Shown: positions 11,165 through 21,286, counted from the stretch's first letter. The stretch: DNA of 64,000 nt from Xylocopilactobacillus apicola (GCF_033095985.1 NZ_AP026802.1:1302001-1366000), one strand, 5' to 3'. A program made the numbers and translations. Notes: generated from the sequence alone by a model not told the origin.

Positions 11165-11353
11165 TTATTTTTTTGGCTGGTAGTGATAAATTATGTCTCC
11201 CCCTTTTAAAGCTTTCCCAACAATTTCATCTCGATGCGGTTCTTTAAGCCATACCTCATGAAAGTCTTTAAAGTCTTGATGTTTAATTAAAATTTCTTTT
11301 TTGGGATCATTCATCATTTGAGCGATTAAATCGCGATAATTTAAATTTACCAT
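11165..11353 (-). CDS. small conserved-looking protein of unknown function (62 aa)
   Basis: I do not recognise this protein. It is small, charged and soluble-looking, with sequence such as LNYRDLIAQMM, HQDFKDFHEVWLKEPHRDE and IIYHYQPKK. No signal peptide or membrane segment is visible. It starts at ATG 11353 after a plausible GAGG ribosome site and is divergent from clpE, sharing the 250-bp region that holds two CtsR-like boxes. Its codon use resembles its neighbours, which supports real coding. It could be heat-inducible through those boxes, but that is only a guess from position. Confidence 0.6.
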   Translation of the reverse strand: MVNLNYRDLIAQMMNDPKKEILIKHQDFKDFHEVWLKEPHRDEIVGKALKGGDIIYHYQPKK

Positions 11354-11415
11354 TTTTTAGCCTCAAGGATATATTTTTAAGTTTGAATTTGTTATAATAC
11401 CTAATATACTTATAA

Positions 11416-11432
11416 GGTCAAGAAAGATCAAA
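11416..11432 (+). promoter_or_regulatory. CtsR-type operator, distal
   Basis: The sequence GGTCAAGAAAGATCAAA matches the CtsR heptad direct repeat (RGTCAAA-N3-RGTCAAA) with two mismatches. A possible extended -10 TGGTATACA lies at 11453-11461. Confidence 0.65.
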
Positions 11433-11550
11433 CTTTTTCAAAAAGTAATTCTTGGTATACATTATAGGTATTAACCAGCACGAATAGCAATATACTAATA
11501 AAAATTCTTCGTTTTTTGTATTTTGCTTGACATTGGTTATATATTGGTTA

Positions 11551-11567
11551 TGTCAAGAAAGGTCAAA
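11551..11567 (+). promoter_or_regulatory. CtsR-type operator, proximal to clpE
   Basis: TGTCAAGAAAGGTCAAA is a second heptad repeat of the CtsR type, 38 bp before the clpE start and just downstream of a TTGACA-like -35 at 11527-11532. A repressor bound here would cover the promoter and the leader. Confidence 0.75.
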
Positions 11568-11604
11568 CTTTTTTGATCTTTTATGAAAGGAGTCGCAAAC
11601 GGAC

Positions 11605-13797
11605 ATGATTTGTCAAAATTGCAAACAACGACCCGCAACGATTCATCTCTTTGCCAATAGAGAGGGGCAAAAGAAAGAGTTGGATCTTTGTCAATTTTGT
11701 TACCAACAGTTAAAAGAACAACAGATTGGAGATATTGCTAATAGTAAAAATTTTGATCCGAGCAATCTTTTAGAAGTATTTTTCAAAGAATCTGCTGACA
11801 ACGGAGCAATTCAAAACAATGTTGGTAATCCAAATGATTCTGAACAAAGTTTTGAACAGAACGACCAATCCCCTCAACAACCAAATAATAATTTAGGTCG
11901 TTTTTTAGGCAAATTTGGCGTTGACTTAACAGAACAGGCCCGAGTCGGAAAAATCGACCCAGTAATTGGGCGAGATAAAGAAATCTCTCGTGTAATTGAA
12001 ATTTTAAACAGAAGAACGAAGAACAATCCCGTTTTAATCGGGGAAGCTGGAGTTGGCAAGACAGCCGTAGTAGAAGGACTAGCTGAAAGAATTGCCGAAG
12101 GAAAAGTGCCACAAAAACTTAGAGACAAAAAAATTGTTCGCCTCGATGTTGTATCTCTCGTTCAAGGGACCGGAATTCGCGGTCAGTTTGAACAACGAAT
12201 GCAACAATTAATTGATGAGTTAAAGAGTAATCGATCAATTATTCTGTTTATTGATGAAATTCATGAAATTGTTGGCGCTGGAAACGCCGAGGGTGGAATG
12301 GACGCTGGCAATGTTTTAAAACCCGCATTATCTCGCGGCGATCTTCAAATTGTCGGTGCTACTACTTCAAATGAATATCGTAGCATTGAAAAAGATTCAG
12401 CATTAGCTAGAAGATTGCAAGCTGTAATGGTAAGTGAACCAACGGTAAAAGAATCAATTAAAATACTACAAGGCCTTCAAAAACGTTACGAAGACTATCA
12501 CCACGTTCACTATTCTGAGAAATCGATTGAAGCTGCAGTAGAACTTTCAAGCCGTTACATTCAAGATCGTTTCTTACCAGATAAAGCAATTGATTTGATG
12601 GACGAAAGTGGTTCCCAAAAAAATCTTTTGATTGACGTAGTAGATCCTCAAGTGATTCAAAATAAAATTCAAAAAGTGGAAGAGCAGAAGAATCAGGCTC
12701 TTCGTGAAGAGGACTACGAAAAAGCCGCTTATTACCGCGATCAGGTTACTAAGTTAAAGGATGCGCAAAAATCTGAAGATCAAAAGATGGCTGAATGGCC
12801 AGAAGTAACTGTCAGAGATATTGAGAAAATCGTCGAAAAAACGACCAATATCCCCGTTGGAGAACTTCAATCTAAAGAACAACAGCAGCTTAAAACTTTG
12901 GCCGTTGACCTTAAAAAGAAAGTAATTGGTCAAGATGAAGCAGTGGATAAAGTTGCCAGAGCGATTAGAAGAAATCGAATTGGGTTTAATAAATCTGGTC
13001 GTCCGATCGGATCATTTCTTTTTGTTGGTCCAACAGGTGTAGGAAAAACGGAACTTGCAAAACAATTAGCAAAAACTTTATTTGGAACTGAAAATTCTAT
13101 GATCAGGTTTGACATGTCTGAGTACATGGAGAAATTCTCAGTTTCAAAATTGATCGGCTCTCCTCCTGGTTATGTTGGATATGAAGAAGCAGGTCAGTTA
13201 ACAGAAAGAGTTCGGCGCAATCCTTATAGCCTTATTTTACTTGACGAAGTTGAAAAGGCTCACCCTGACGTTTTGAATATGTTTCTACAAATTCTTGATG
13301 ATGGTCGACTCACCGATTCAAAGGGACGCACGGTTAGTTTTAAGGATACCATCATCATTATGACTTCTAATGCTGGTCAGGGGACAACCGAGGCCAGTGT
13401 CGGTTTCGGAGCAAGTAAATCAGGAAGTAGTCATTCAGTTTTAAATCAACTAAGCGATTACTTTAAACCTGAATTTCTGAATCGTTTTGACGATATTGTC
13501 GAGTTCCAAAGTTTAAGTAAAACTGATCTTTTGAAAATTGTCAACATCATGTTAAATGACACGAATGCTGATATTTCCAATCAGGGAATTTCAATTCATG
13601 TGACAGATCCAGCAAAAGAGAAGATTGTTGAATTAGGATACGACCCCAAAATGGGAGCCAGACCGCTAAGACGTGTTATCCAAGAGCAAGTGGAAGATAA
13701 AGTTGCTGACTTTTACCTTGATCACCCGCAGAATACATCAATTGAGGTCAGAGTGAATTCAGGCAATATTGTTGTTAATAAGTCAGAAAAAAGTTAG
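11605..13797 (+). CDS. clpE: ATP-dependent Clp protease ATP-binding subunit ClpE
   Basis: ClpE is a heat-inducible Hsp100 unfoldase that works with ClpP. The N-terminal zinc finger unique to ClpE is present: [13 protein letters not shown] with a second CQFCY pair. Two AAA+ modules follow, the first with Walker [10 protein letters not shown] and [12 protein letters not shown], the second with [10 protein letters not shown] and [12 protein letters not shown]. Between them is a UVR-like segment [14 protein letters not shown]. The C-terminal ClpB-D2-small-type domain ends in [16 protein letters not shown]. The 730-residue length is typical. Two CtsR-like boxes upstream indicate heat-shock control. 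A DUF1827 gene follows after 33 bp. Confidence 0.97.
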   Translation: MICQNCKQRPATIHLFANREGQKKELDLCQFCYQQLKEQQIGDIANSKNFDPSNLLEVFFKESADNGAIQNNVGNPNDSEQSFEQNDQSPQQPNNNLGRFLGKFGVDLTEQARVGKIDPVIGRDKEISRVIEILNRRTKNNPVLIGEAGVGKTAVVEGLAERIAEGKVPQKLRDKKIVRLDVVSLVQGTGIRGQFEQRMQQLIDELKSNRSIILFIDEIHEIVGAGNAEGGMDAGNVLKPALSRGDLQIVGATTSNEYRSIEKDSALARRLQAVMVSEPTVKESIKILQGLQKRYEDYHHVHYSEKSIEAAVELSSRYIQDRFLPDKAIDLMDESGSQKNLLIDVVDPQVIQNKIQKVEEQKNQALREEDYEKAAYYRDQVTKLKDAQKSEDQKMAEWPEVTVRDIEKIVEKTTNIPVGELQSKEQQQLKTLAVDLKKKVIGQDEAVDKVARAIRRNRIGFNKSGRPIGSFLFVGPTGVGKTELAKQLAKTLFGTENSMIRFDMSEYMEKFSVSKLIGSPPGYVGYEEAGQLTERVRRNPYSLILLDEVEKAHPDVLNMFLQILDDGRLTDSKGRTVSFKDTIIIMTSNAGQGTTEASVGFGASKSGSSHSVLNQLSDYFKPEFLNRFDDIVEFQSLSKTDLLKIVNIMLNDTNADISNQGISIHVTDPAKEKIVELGYDPKMGARPLRRVIQEQVEDKVADFYLDHPQNTSIEVRVNSGNIVVNKSEKS

Positions 13798-13830
13798 TGA
13801 TTTTTTCAAGGAAAAAACGGAGAATCCGAA

Positions 13831-14109
13831 ATGAAACTAGTAAATACAACAAATTCATACTCTAGTCTAGTAGAAAACCAGTTGCTTAATACTGATGCAA
13901 GTTTGATTAAAGTCTATTCTTTGGGGCGTACTACCGTCGTATACACCAGACGACCTCATACCATCGAAATTGTTTTAGAAAACAAGCATCGAGGTATCCA
14001 AGAACCAGAAATCAAAAAAGTAGTTGAAGAACTTCTGGGAAAAAATGAACGGAATACTTACAGTCTTATCAAGAACAAGGGACTTGTCGAGATCTCAGCA
14101 GAGCTTTAG
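13831..14109 (+). CDS. DUF1827 family protein
   Basis: This 92-residue protein begins MKLVNTTNSYSSLVENQL and contains IKVYSLGRTTVVYTRRP and IEIVLENKHRGI, which I recognise as the DUF1827 family of Lactobacillales; its function is unknown. No membrane segment or signal is visible. It follows clpE by 33 bp and is followed by a strong terminator, so the two very likely share a CtsR-controlled transcript. That suggests a role in protein quality control, which is inference only. Confidence 0.85.
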   Translation: MKLVNTTNSYSSLVENQLLNTDASLIKVYSLGRTTVVYTRRPHTIEIVLENKHRGIQEPEIKKVVEELLGKNERNTYSLIKNKGLVEISAEL

Positions 14110-14115
14110 TTTTAA

Positions 14116-14157
14116 AAAAGGTGGTGAAAATATTAAGGTTTCACCACCTTTTATTTT
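14116..14157 (+). terminator. Rho-independent terminator of clpE-DUF1827
   Basis: A 14-bp perfect stem pairs AAAAGGTGGTGAAA (14116-14129) with TTTCACCACCTTTT (14139-14152), and a T-rich tail follows. Confidence 0.93.
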
Positions 14158-14231
14158 GCCAAAAATCTAAAATTGGTATAGGTAAAAAAAGAGCGCCGAT
14201 CATTACTGATCAACACTCAATATTATAGAGC

Positions 14232-14270
14232 CCGAAAAAGATCAAGTGATTTTTCATCTGATCTTTTTTA
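14232..14270 (-). terminator. Rho-independent terminator of prfC
   Basis: On the minus strand AAAAAGATCA pairs with TGATCTTTTT (14259-14268 with 14235-14244). The stem overlaps the prfC stop codon. Confidence 0.75.
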
Positions 14271-15836
14271 GATTTTTTCGACTAATTTAACCTTCGGATG
14301 TTTATCTTGATACCATCTCAAAGCAAAAGTATTTTCAAATAAATATAAATATCCATCAAAAATGTCTTTCACTAGTAGATTTCGGCTTGAAGAATCGTGT
14401 TCATCAACGTTTTCATCTTCGATCCATCGAGCAATTCGATTGCCCATTGGAACCAATTCCACTTCACTGCTGTACTCATTTTGCATCCGGAAAGTAAAAA
14501 CTTCAAATTGAAGTTGTCCAACCGCGCCCAAAATATAATCTCCAGTCGAAACTTCTTTAAACAGTTGAACTGAACCTTCAGAAACTAACTGATTAACCCC
14601 TTTATGATAAGATTTTTGCTTCATTACATTTTTTGCTCGGACGCGACAGAAAAGTTCGGGGGTAAAAGTTGGCAGAGGTGGAAAGCTAAGATTTTTCTTA
14701 CCCGAATGAATGGTGTCTCCAATTTGATAATTCCCGTTATCAAAAAGGCCGATAATATCCCCCGCAACGGCTTTACTTACCTGTTCATTATCACTAGATT
14801 GATTAATGGTTGAAGAATTCAGCTTGAGCCCTTTACCACTACGCTCATTTAGGACTTCCATGCCTTTGTTAAACTCTCCTGAACAAATTCGAATAAAGGC
14901 AATTCGATCTCGGTGATGAGGATTCATGTTAGCTTGAATTTTAAAAACAAAGCCTGAAAACGTTGCATCATCTGGCAAAATTACCTGTCCATTAACGTCT
15001 TCATGCGTTGCAGGACTTGGTGCCATTTTGACAAATTCATCTAGAAAGGTTTTAACTCCAAAATTGGTTAGAGCTGACCCGAAAAACACCGGAGTTTGTT
15101 CACCTGACTGAATTTTCTTAGGATCAAAAGAATTGCCAGCCTCCTTTAAAAGTTCAACTTCATTAAAAGCTTCTTGAAAAATCGGTTCTTTAAAAATTTG
15201 ATCAGCGGGAATCCCATTTTCAATTGAAACCACTTTAACTTCACCATTTGGTAAATTGAGCTCTATCCTTTTTTGAGAAATATTATAAATTCCCCGGAAA
15301 TTTTTACCCATCCCAATCGGCCAATTCATTGGATAACCTTCAATTCCCAACGTATTTTCAATTTCATCTACCAAATCCATCGGAGATCGTCCTTCACGGT
15401 CAAGCTTATTCATAAAAGTAAATAATGGGATCCCTCGCTGCTTTGTAACCTGAAAAAGCTTTTTGGTCTGGGCCTCGATTCCCTTTGCTGAATCGATAAC
15501 CATTACCGCCGAATCAACTGCCGAAAGTGTCCGGTAAGTATCTTCTGAGAAATCCTGATGACCAGGCGTATCCAACAAATTGATCTTACAATCCTGATAG
15601 TTGAATTCTAAAACAGTACTTGTAACGGAAATTCCTCGCTTTTTCTCAATTTCCATCCAATCAGATTGAGCAAATTTCCCAGACTTGCGTCCCTTTACTG
15701 TTCCAGCGCTACGAATCACATTGCTGGCTAACAGAAATTGTTCCGTAATTGTTGTTTTTCCGGCATCCGGATGAGAAATAATTGCAAAAGTTCGTCTTTT
15801 TTCAATTTCTTGCGTTAAATTAGTTTTTTCTTCCAT
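14268..15836 (-). CDS. prfC: peptide chain release factor 3
   Basis: RF3 is the GTPase that recycles RF1 and RF2 after translation termination. The G domain has [13 protein letters not shown] (G1), RGISVTS (G2), [16 protein letters not shown] (G3) and [10 protein letters not shown] (G4). The RF3-specific later region includes [19 protein letters not shown] and the C-terminal [12 protein letters not shown]. The 522-residue length is normal. It starts one base after the CNNM-family gene ends, so both, and probably the AI-2E-family gene before them, form one operon. Confidence 0.97.
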   Translation of the reverse strand: MEEKTNLTQEIEKRRTFAIISHPDAGKTTITEQFLLASNVIRSAGTVKGRKSGKFAQSDWMEIEKKRGISVTSTVLEFNYQDCKINLLDTPGHQDFSEDTYRTLSAVDSAVMVIDSAKGIEAQTKKLFQVTKQRGIPLFTFMNKLDREGRSPMDLVDEIENTLGIEGYPMNWPIGMGKNFRGIYNISQKRIELNLPNGEVKVVSIENGIPADQIFKEPIFQEAFNEVELLKEAGNSFDPKKIQSGEQTPVFFGSALTNFGVKTFLDEFVKMAPSPATHEDVNGQVILPDDATFSGFVFKIQANMNPHHRDRIAFIRICSGEFNKGMEVLNERSGKGLKLNSSTINQSSDNEQVSKAVAGDIIGLFDNGNYQIGDTIHSGKKNLSFPPLPTFTPELFCRVRAKNVMKQKSYHKGVNQLVSEGSVQLFKEVSTGDYILGAVGQLQFEVFTFRMQNEYSSEVELVPMGNRIARWIEDENVDEHDSSSRNLLVKDIFDGYLYLFENTFALRWYQDKHPKVKLVEKI

Positions 15837-17162
15837 CTAGTTCTCTTCTGTTTTATTTTTTATCGTTTGTGCTAATTTTTCTACTTGCAAATTAAGGAGC
15901 CTAGAGCCTTTGACCCGACCAGTAGTTATTTTCAAATTGTCTTCTAAGATCGATAGTTTTTGCGAATTTTTGGGGATTTTTCCCAATTTTTTAATTACAT
16001 ATCCTGCAATCGTATCAACTTCCTCATCAGCAAAATTTACCTTGAAAAATTCATTAAAATCGTCAAGTGGCATCGCACCTTTGACAATATAATGATTTGA
16101 ATCGACTTTATGGCACAAAATATCTGCCTGATCAATTTCGTCGTTAATCTCACCCACAATTTCTTCAACTAAGTCTTCAATCGTTAAGATCCCAGTTACT
16201 CCCCCGTATTCATCGAGTAAAATTGCCATTTGTTGTTGATAATTTCGCATATTGTCGAGAAGTTTATCGATCCGAATTGTTTCGGGTACAAAATAAGGCT
16301 GATTCATTAGTTTCTCAATGGAGAGTTGTTCAAAATCGTGATCAAAGCCAAATTTCAGTAGTGAGCGCACTGTAACAATCCCCACAATTTCATCACGATT
16401 TTCTTTGTAAACCGGAACTCGCGAATAAACTTCATTCAAAATTTTTCTAACATTGTCTTCAGCAGGATCGTCAACATTAATCATAAAAGTATCCGTTCGA
16501 GGAATCATAATTTCCCGCGCCATTTTGGTTTGAAGACTAAAGACTCCTTCCATCATACTTAATTCGTCAGAAGCAAGCATCCCTGTTTGTCTTCCACTCT
16601 CGATTAAATTAATCATTTCCTCGCGAGTTAATACTTCGCTTTCTTTTTTGGTGTACTGCCCTGTCATTTTTAAAAGCACATTAGTCGTGGCCGAAAGTAA
16701 CCACACAAACGGTCTAAAAATTTGTCCAACAAAAGAAATCGGCAAAACAAAAGCTCTTGCCACCCCTTCGGTATTTCTTACAGCAATTTGCTTGGGATAT
16801 AACTCACCAAAAACTAAAGTAAAAAAAGATAGCAACACGGTAACCAAAATGATCGAGGCCTCATGCGCCCATTTAGCGTGCCCAAAAATCACCTGAACGT
16901 ATTCAGCCAGACCGGTTGCTGCACTTGCCGAGGATAAAAATCCCGCAAAAGTGATTCCGACTTGAATAATTGCCAAGAAATCGCTGGAATCTTCTACAAT
17001 GTTCAGCAAAGCCTTTGTCTTTTTGTCCTTGGGACCCGATTCTAACTTATTTTTATTTACTGAAACAACGGCTAACTCAGCCGCTGAAAAAACGGCATTA
17101 ATGGCCGTTAAAATTACGATTAAAATTAATTGTTCAATTATTGCTTCACTTGAAGCGCTCAA
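15837..17162 (-). CDS. CNNM/CorC-family membrane protein with CBS pair (hemolysin-family)
   Basis: The 441-residue protein has three parts: an N-terminal DUF21 membrane domain of about four hydrophobic helices (residues 5-170), a CBS pair starting around IMIPRTDTFMINVDD with LLDEYGGVTGILTIEDLVEEIVGEI, and a C-terminal CorC_HlyC domain (VKGAMPLDDFNEFF to GRVKGSRLLNLQVEKL). Family members are often annotated as hemolysins, but the better-studied ones take part in magnesium or divalent-cation export. The hemolysin label has no direct support here. It lies between the AI-2E permease and prfC with essentially no spacing. Confidence 0.92.
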   Translation of the reverse strand: MSASSEAIIEQLILIVILTAINAVFSAAELAVVSVNKNKLESGPKDKKTKALLNIVEDSSDFLAIIQVGITFAGFLSSASAATGLAEYVQVIFGHAKWAHEASIILVTVLLSFFTLVFGELYPKQIAVRNTEGVARAFVLPISFVGQIFRPFVWLLSATTNVLLKMTGQYTKKESEVLTREEMINLIESGRQTGMLASDELSMMEGVFSLQTKMAREIMIPRTDTFMINVDDPAEDNVRKILNEVYSRVPVYKENRDEIVGIVTVRSLLKFGFDHDFEQLSIEKLMNQPYFVPETIRIDKLLDNMRNYQQQMAILLDEYGGVTGILTIEDLVEEIVGEINDEIDQADILCHKVDSNHYIVKGAMPLDDFNEFFKVNFADEEVDTIAGYVIKKLGKIPKNSQKLSILEDNLKITTGRVKGSRLLNLQVEKLAQTIKNKTEEN

Positions 17163-17163
17163 T

Positions 17164-18288
17164 TTAGACTCCTTGTTTATCTTCGAAAAGCGACATCTGT
17201 TTAGTGTGATGCAGCCTGTAATTCTTGACTACATTATAAACATATATTACTAAAGTTTTCAAAATTCCATAGGTGGGAACAATAAACATGGTTCCCAAAA
17301 AACCGAAAAGATTGCTTGCTACATATAACAAAAGAATAATTGTTAACGGATGAATCTTAAGATTCCGAGCAATTAGATTCGGATAAACAAAATTACCATC
17401 GATCTGAGAAATGATAATTACAACCAAAATAACTGCAAAAATTTCTCTTACAGAAACGGTCATGGCAATAATCAACGCTGGAATAATCGCAATAATTGAA
17501 CCGACATAAGGAATCAATGTGCAAATTCCAGCGATAAAACCTAGGAGAAAGGAGTATGGCATTTGAATGATCGAATACCCAACGAAAATACACATTCCAA
17601 CAAAGACTCCTTCAATGAGTTGACCATACAGATAAAGTTGAATCGTATTTCCCATTTTACTTAAAAGTCCACTAACGTATCCTTGAAGCTGTTTTGGAAA
17701 AAAACGAGTAACACTGCTAACAAATTTATCTCCGTCAATTAAAAAGTAAATTAATATGACCGGGATGGAGAAAATTGTAAAAATAATGCCGCCAATACTC
17801 GTAACTACCTGAAATCCACTTTTGCTCGCAAAGGTCACAATCCCATTAACAACTTTTCGCATATCAAATTTATTAAAACTATCGTAAAGATGATACTTCT
17901 GAACAAGTTCATTTTGCAACAAGGAACGATAACTTTTCTGAGCCTCAGCGATAATTCGTGGCAAATGCCCTAGAATTTGTGAGGCTTGAGCCACAATATT
18001 TGGTACAATTGCAATAATTAAAGAAGCTATGATGCCAATTAAAAGCAACATTGCAAGTGCAATACTTAATGATTTGGGGACTTTATGCTTCATAAACCAA
18101 TTAACAAGCGGATTTAGGAGAAAAAACAAAAAACCTGCAATTACAACTGGCACAAAAACAATTGAAATAAATTGGATAATCGGCGAAAATAAAAAGCTGA
18201 TCTTTGTAAATACCAAAATCACACTTACAACTATTAGCGCCTCAAGTGACCAAAACATTAAGGGTGAATTTTTTATTTTTCTAAACAT
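17164..18288 (-). CDS. AI-2E family transporter (PerM/YueF type)
   Basis: This 374-residue polytopic membrane protein has two hydrophobic hairpins at the N-terminus (LIVVSVILVFTKISFLF; LSIALAMLLLIGIIASLII), a central soluble helical segment with LGHLPRIIAEAQKSY, and a C-terminal membrane block including LLGFIAGICTLIPYVGSIIAIIPA and the family motif QIDGNFVYPNLIARNLKIHPL. The family includes autoinducer-2 exporters and Na+/H+ antiporters, so the true substrate is not known. It is probably the first gene of the operon with the CNNM gene and prfC, and is divergent from the next membrane gene. Confidence 0.9.
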   Translation of the reverse strand: MFRKIKNSPLMFWSLEALIVVSVILVFTKISFLFSPIIQFISIVFVPVVIAGFLFFLLNPLVNWFMKHKVPKSLSIALAMLLLIGIIASLIIAIVPNIVAQASQILGHLPRIIAEAQKSYRSLLQNELVQKYHLYDSFNKFDMRKVVNGIVTFASKSGFQVVTSIGGIIFTIFSIPVILIYFLIDGDKFVSSVTRFFPKQLQGYVSGLLSKMGNTIQLYLYGQLIEGVFVGMCIFVGYSIIQMPYSFLLGFIAGICTLIPYVGSIIAIIPALIIAMTVSVREIFAVILVVIIISQIDGNFVYPNLIARNLKIHPLTIILLLYVASNLFGFLGTMFIVPTYGILKTLVIYVYNVVKNYRLHHTKQMSLFEDKQGV

Positions 18289-18296
18289 AGCGCCCC

Positions 18297-18313
18297 TTCA
18301 AATTCTATTTGAA
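18297..18313. promoter_or_regulatory. short palindrome in the divergent promoter region
   Basis: TTCAAAT and ATTTGAA form a perfect 7-bp inverted repeat around a 3-bp centre, just before a TATAATTATAAT stretch. It sits between two divergent membrane-protein genes and may be an operator, though AT-rich sequence makes chance occurrence possible. Confidence 0.35.
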
Positions 18314-18353
18314 CTATAATTATAATACAATAAACTTCATGAAAGAGGTCAAA

Positions 18354-18803
18354 TTGAAAACACGCGTAATTTTAAAGTTCATTTTAATGTTTATTATTCC
18401 TTATTTATGTGCTGCCTTAACTTTTGCTGGAATTTTTCTAGCAATTATTGTACATACACATTCGCTTTGGCGAATTCTTCTTTGTGCAGCACTATTTGGA
18501 TTTTTTATGTATTTTGTTCGCATCGCAATGCAATACCCTTTAAATAGCTTGCGGGCTCGCTGGCGCAATTCTGAGAAGAAATTAGATCAACGAACACCGT
18601 TATTAATGCAAATTTTTAATTTTCTGTTCGATACTTTAATCGCTTTTCTAGCAGTTGTTGCTGTTCGTGATTTAGTTGCACCAAAAATAATTGTCAATCA
18701 CTTTGTGGGAGTATTCTTTACGATTCTTTTTATCTCACTTTTATTGGGCAATTTAATTCCACCTAGTTTAGCTGTTATTCAGGATAACGGAAGCAATGAC
18801 TAA
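18354..18803 (+). CDS. small polytopic membrane protein of unknown function
   Basis: I do not recognise a family. The protein has four hydrophobic segments: FILMFIIPYLCAALTFAGIFLAI, ILLCAALFGFFMYFV, IFNFLFDTLIAFLAVVAV and GVFFTILFISLLLGNLIPP, separated by a basic loop (RARWRNSEKKLDQR). I chose the TTG at 18354 because AAAGAGG at 18342-18348 is correctly spaced for it, while the in-frame ATGs at 18309 and 18339 have no ribosome site. Its end overlaps the UvrA-like gene by eight bases, so the two are translated together. Confidence 0.75.
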   Translation: MKTRVILKFILMFIIPYLCAALTFAGIFLAIIVHTHSLWRILLCAALFGFFMYFVRIAMQYPLNSLRARWRNSEKKLDQRTPLLMQIFNFLFDTLIAFLAVVAVRDLVAPKIIVNHFVGVFFTILFISLLLGNLIPPSLAVIQDNGSND

Positions 18804-21084
18804 AAATAATTTGTTCGCTGACGGGTTTATTCGGATTGTTAATGCTAAGCAAAATAATTTAAAAAATGTCAGTTTAAAAATCCCTAAAAAAGTCATCACC
18901 GCCTTTGTCGGCTTATCAGGAGCTGGTAAATCATCATTGGTATTTGACACAATTGCTGCTGCCTCTAGAAGAGAACTAAATGAAACTTTTCCTAGTTTCA
19001 CTCAGCAATATTTACCAAAATATGGTCAACCCCATGTTCAATCCATTAAACATTTACCTGTTGCAATTGTTGTTGATCAGAAAAAATTGGGGGCTAATGC
19101 TAGATCAACTCTTGCAACTTATACAGGGATCTATTCTTTGTTGCGGCTTTTATTTTCCAGGATTGGTAAACCATGGGTCGGATATTCGGATGCTTTTTCT
19201 TTTAATCTCCCACAGGGAATGTGTCCAAAATGTCAGGGACTAGGATATGTCGATGACATTAATGTGAAAAAAATTATCGATCCTAAAAAATCGCTTAACG
19301 AAGGTGCGATCACCTTTGTTAGTTTTGGCCCCGATACTTGGCGTTTTAAAAGATACGCAAATAGCGGACTTTTTGATAATGACAAATTACTTAAAGACTA
19401 CACCAAAGAAGAGATGGAACTGCTCCTTTATGCTCCTCAACAACGGCTCAAAAATCCGCCAGAAGTTTGGCCTAAAACTGCCCTTTACGAAGGAGTGGTT
19501 CCCCGAATTAAACGTTCGATTTTAGGAAAAAAAGAGGCCTCGCATCATCAAGAAGCAATTAACGCGGTTGTTAAACAAATCGTTTGTCCTATTTGTCACG
19601 GAGCCCGGTTAAATCAAGATGCCCTTAAATGTAAAATTAACGGTTTAAATATCGCAGATGTCTCTGGTTTGGATCTAATACATGTTACTCAGTTTTTGGA
19701 CAAAATTAACGAAGATTTAGCGGAAGAAGTAATTCGAGAACTTAAAACCAAGATCCAATCTCTAATTAAGATCGGACTTGGCTACCTAACATTAAATCGG
19801 GATACTGGAAGTCTTTCTGGTGGTGAATCCCAACGTGTTAAAATTGCTAAATTTTTAACCAGTTCACTAACTGATTTGGTTTATATTCTTGATGAACCAA
19901 GTGTCGGATTACATCCTCATGATATTAAACTAATCAAGAATGCATTGGTGGGACTAAAAGATCAGGGTAACACTGTTTTAGTCGTTGAGCATAATCCAGA
20001 AATGATTGCAATGGCTGAGTATATAGTCGAAATTGGGCCGGAGCCAGGAGAAAATGGCGGAAAAATTACCTTTGAGGGCACTTACTCTGAGCTTAGAGCT
20101 TCCAAAACTCTTACCAATCGCTGGCTTAGCCAAAAACTAAATTTCAAAGAAAAAGTTCGACCTAGTTCAGGCGAAATTGTCTTAAATAATTTAACCCTCC
20201 ATAATCTTCAAAATATTTCAGTAAAACTGCCGCTCGGTAACGAAACAGTGATCTCTGGAGTCGCTGGATCTGGCAAATCGTCTCTTGTAACTGTTTTAAA
20301 AGATATCTTAGCTGAACACTATGATTACGTGGATGTGACTCAGAAATCGGTCAGCGTCAATATTCGCTCAACAATTGCTACCTATCTGAAAATTTTGACC
20401 GAAATCCAGAAACTATTCGGAAAAGCAAATCACGTGTCAACTACCCTTTTTAGTTATAACGGAAAGGGCGCTTGTCCGATTTGTAAAGGAAAAGGTCTCA
20501 CGATCACTAACATGGCTTTTATGGACCCAATCGTACAAGTTTGTGAAAAATGTCACGGCAAACGTTATAACGACGAAGCTCTCAGTTATAAATACCATGG
20601 GAAAAATATTTATGAAGTTTTGAACACCTCAATTAGTAAGTCAATTTATTTCTTTAAAGATGTTCCTAAAATCGATGAAAAACTTGCTAATCTTCAGCAA
20701 GTGGGCTTAGATTATTTAACAATGAATCAATCGCTCGACACTTTGTCTGGTGGCGAGTTACAGCGACTCAAATTAGCACAAGAGCTTGGCAATGAAGGAA
20801 CCGTTTATTTGCTGGATGAGCCGACTGCGGGTCTTCACATGCAAGACGTCGCAAAATTAATTGGCCTTTTTAATCATTTAGTCGATCTAGGCAATAGCGT
20901 AATCATCATTGAACATAATTTAGCAGTAATTAGCCAAGCTGATTGGTTAATTGATCTGGGACCGGATGCTGGTATTTACGGTGGAGAGCTGGTGTACTGC
21001 GGAACGCCACAGTATTCTATGAAAAATTCAGCTTCTAAAACAGGCGAAGCCCTACTACATTACAATCAAATCTTGGGAAATTAA
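18796..21084 (+). CDS. short UvrA-like ABC ATPase (UvrA paralogue)
   Basis: This 762-residue protein has the duplicated ABC ATPase and zinc-finger layout of UvrA: Walker A GLSGAGKSSL and GVAGSGKSSL, signature motifs LSGGESQRVKIA and LSGGELQRLKLA, Walker B regions ILDEPSVGLHP and LLDEPTAGLHM, and CxxC pairs in CPKCQGLGY, CPICHGARL, CPICKGKGL and CEKCHGKRY. True UvrA is about 940 residues; the missing part would include the UvrB-binding region. Members of this short class occur beside drug-resistance genes in other bacteria. It therefore probably does not act in standard excision repair. It overlaps the preceding membrane protein gene by eight bases. Confidence 0.88.
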   Translation: MTKNNLFADGFIRIVNAKQNNLKNVSLKIPKKVITAFVGLSGAGKSSLVFDTIAAASRRELNETFPSFTQQYLPKYGQPHVQSIKHLPVAIVVDQKKLGANARSTLATYTGIYSLLRLLFSRIGKPWVGYSDAFSFNLPQGMCPKCQGLGYVDDINVKKIIDPKKSLNEGAITFVSFGPDTWRFKRYANSGLFDNDKLLKDYTKEEMELLLYAPQQRLKNPPEVWPKTALYEGVVPRIKRSILGKKEASHHQEAINAVVKQIVCPICHGARLNQDALKCKINGLNIADVSGLDLIHVTQFLDKINEDLAEEVIRELKTKIQSLIKIGLGYLTLNRDTGSLSGGESQRVKIAKFLTSSLTDLVYILDEPSVGLHPHDIKLIKNALVGLKDQGNTVLVVEHNPEMIAMAEYIVEIGPEPGENGGKITFEGTYSELRASKTLTNRWLSQKLNFKEKVRPSSGEIVLNNLTLHNLQNISVKLPLGNETVISGVAGSGKSSLVTVLKDILAEHYDYVDVTQKSVSVNIRSTIATYLKILTEIQKLFGKANHVSTTLFSYNGKGACPICKGKGLTITNMAFMDPIVQVCEKCHGKRYNDEALSYKYHGKNIYEVLNTSISKSIYFFKDVPKIDEKLANLQQVGLDYLTMNQSLDTLSGGELQRLKLAQELGNEGTVYLLDEPTAGLHMQDVAKLIGLFNHLVDLGNSVIIIEHNLAVISQADWLIDLGPDAGIYGGELVYCGTPQYSMKNSASKTGEALLHYNQILGN

Positions 21085-21143
21085 TTGTCAAACGTAAACA
21101 AACACCATAAAATAATGAGTAAGAATTTAGGAGGTAATAATAT

Positions 21144-21286
21144 TGTGGGGTAGTATTATAATTGTAGCAATTGTTGGCGCGGCAATCGGAATCGTCTGGA
21201 CTCGTCCGAAAGGCAGATGGTGGATGATCGTAGGTGCCTTAATAGGAGCTGTGATTGCCGGTTTTATTGGCTACATTCAATTTTAG
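21144..21286 (+). CDS. possible very small membrane protein (about 47 aa)
   Basis: A strong ribosome site (AGGAGG at 21130-21135) precedes a TTG at 21144 that opens a hydrophobic reading: WGSIIIVAIVG, then AIGIVWTRPKGRWWMIVGALIGAVIAGFIGYIQF before TAG at 21284. The glycine-rich double hydrophobic pattern is typical of small membrane peptides. By strict counting, the start and the later hydrophobic part are one base out of frame near 21180. Either I have misjudged one base there, or the gene carries a frameshift and is broken. The function is unknown. Confidence 0.4.

Noticed and set aside
15837-17162. Hemolysin as a function
   Set aside because: This is a traditional label for CNNM/CorC-type proteins; nothing in the sequence shows lytic activity.
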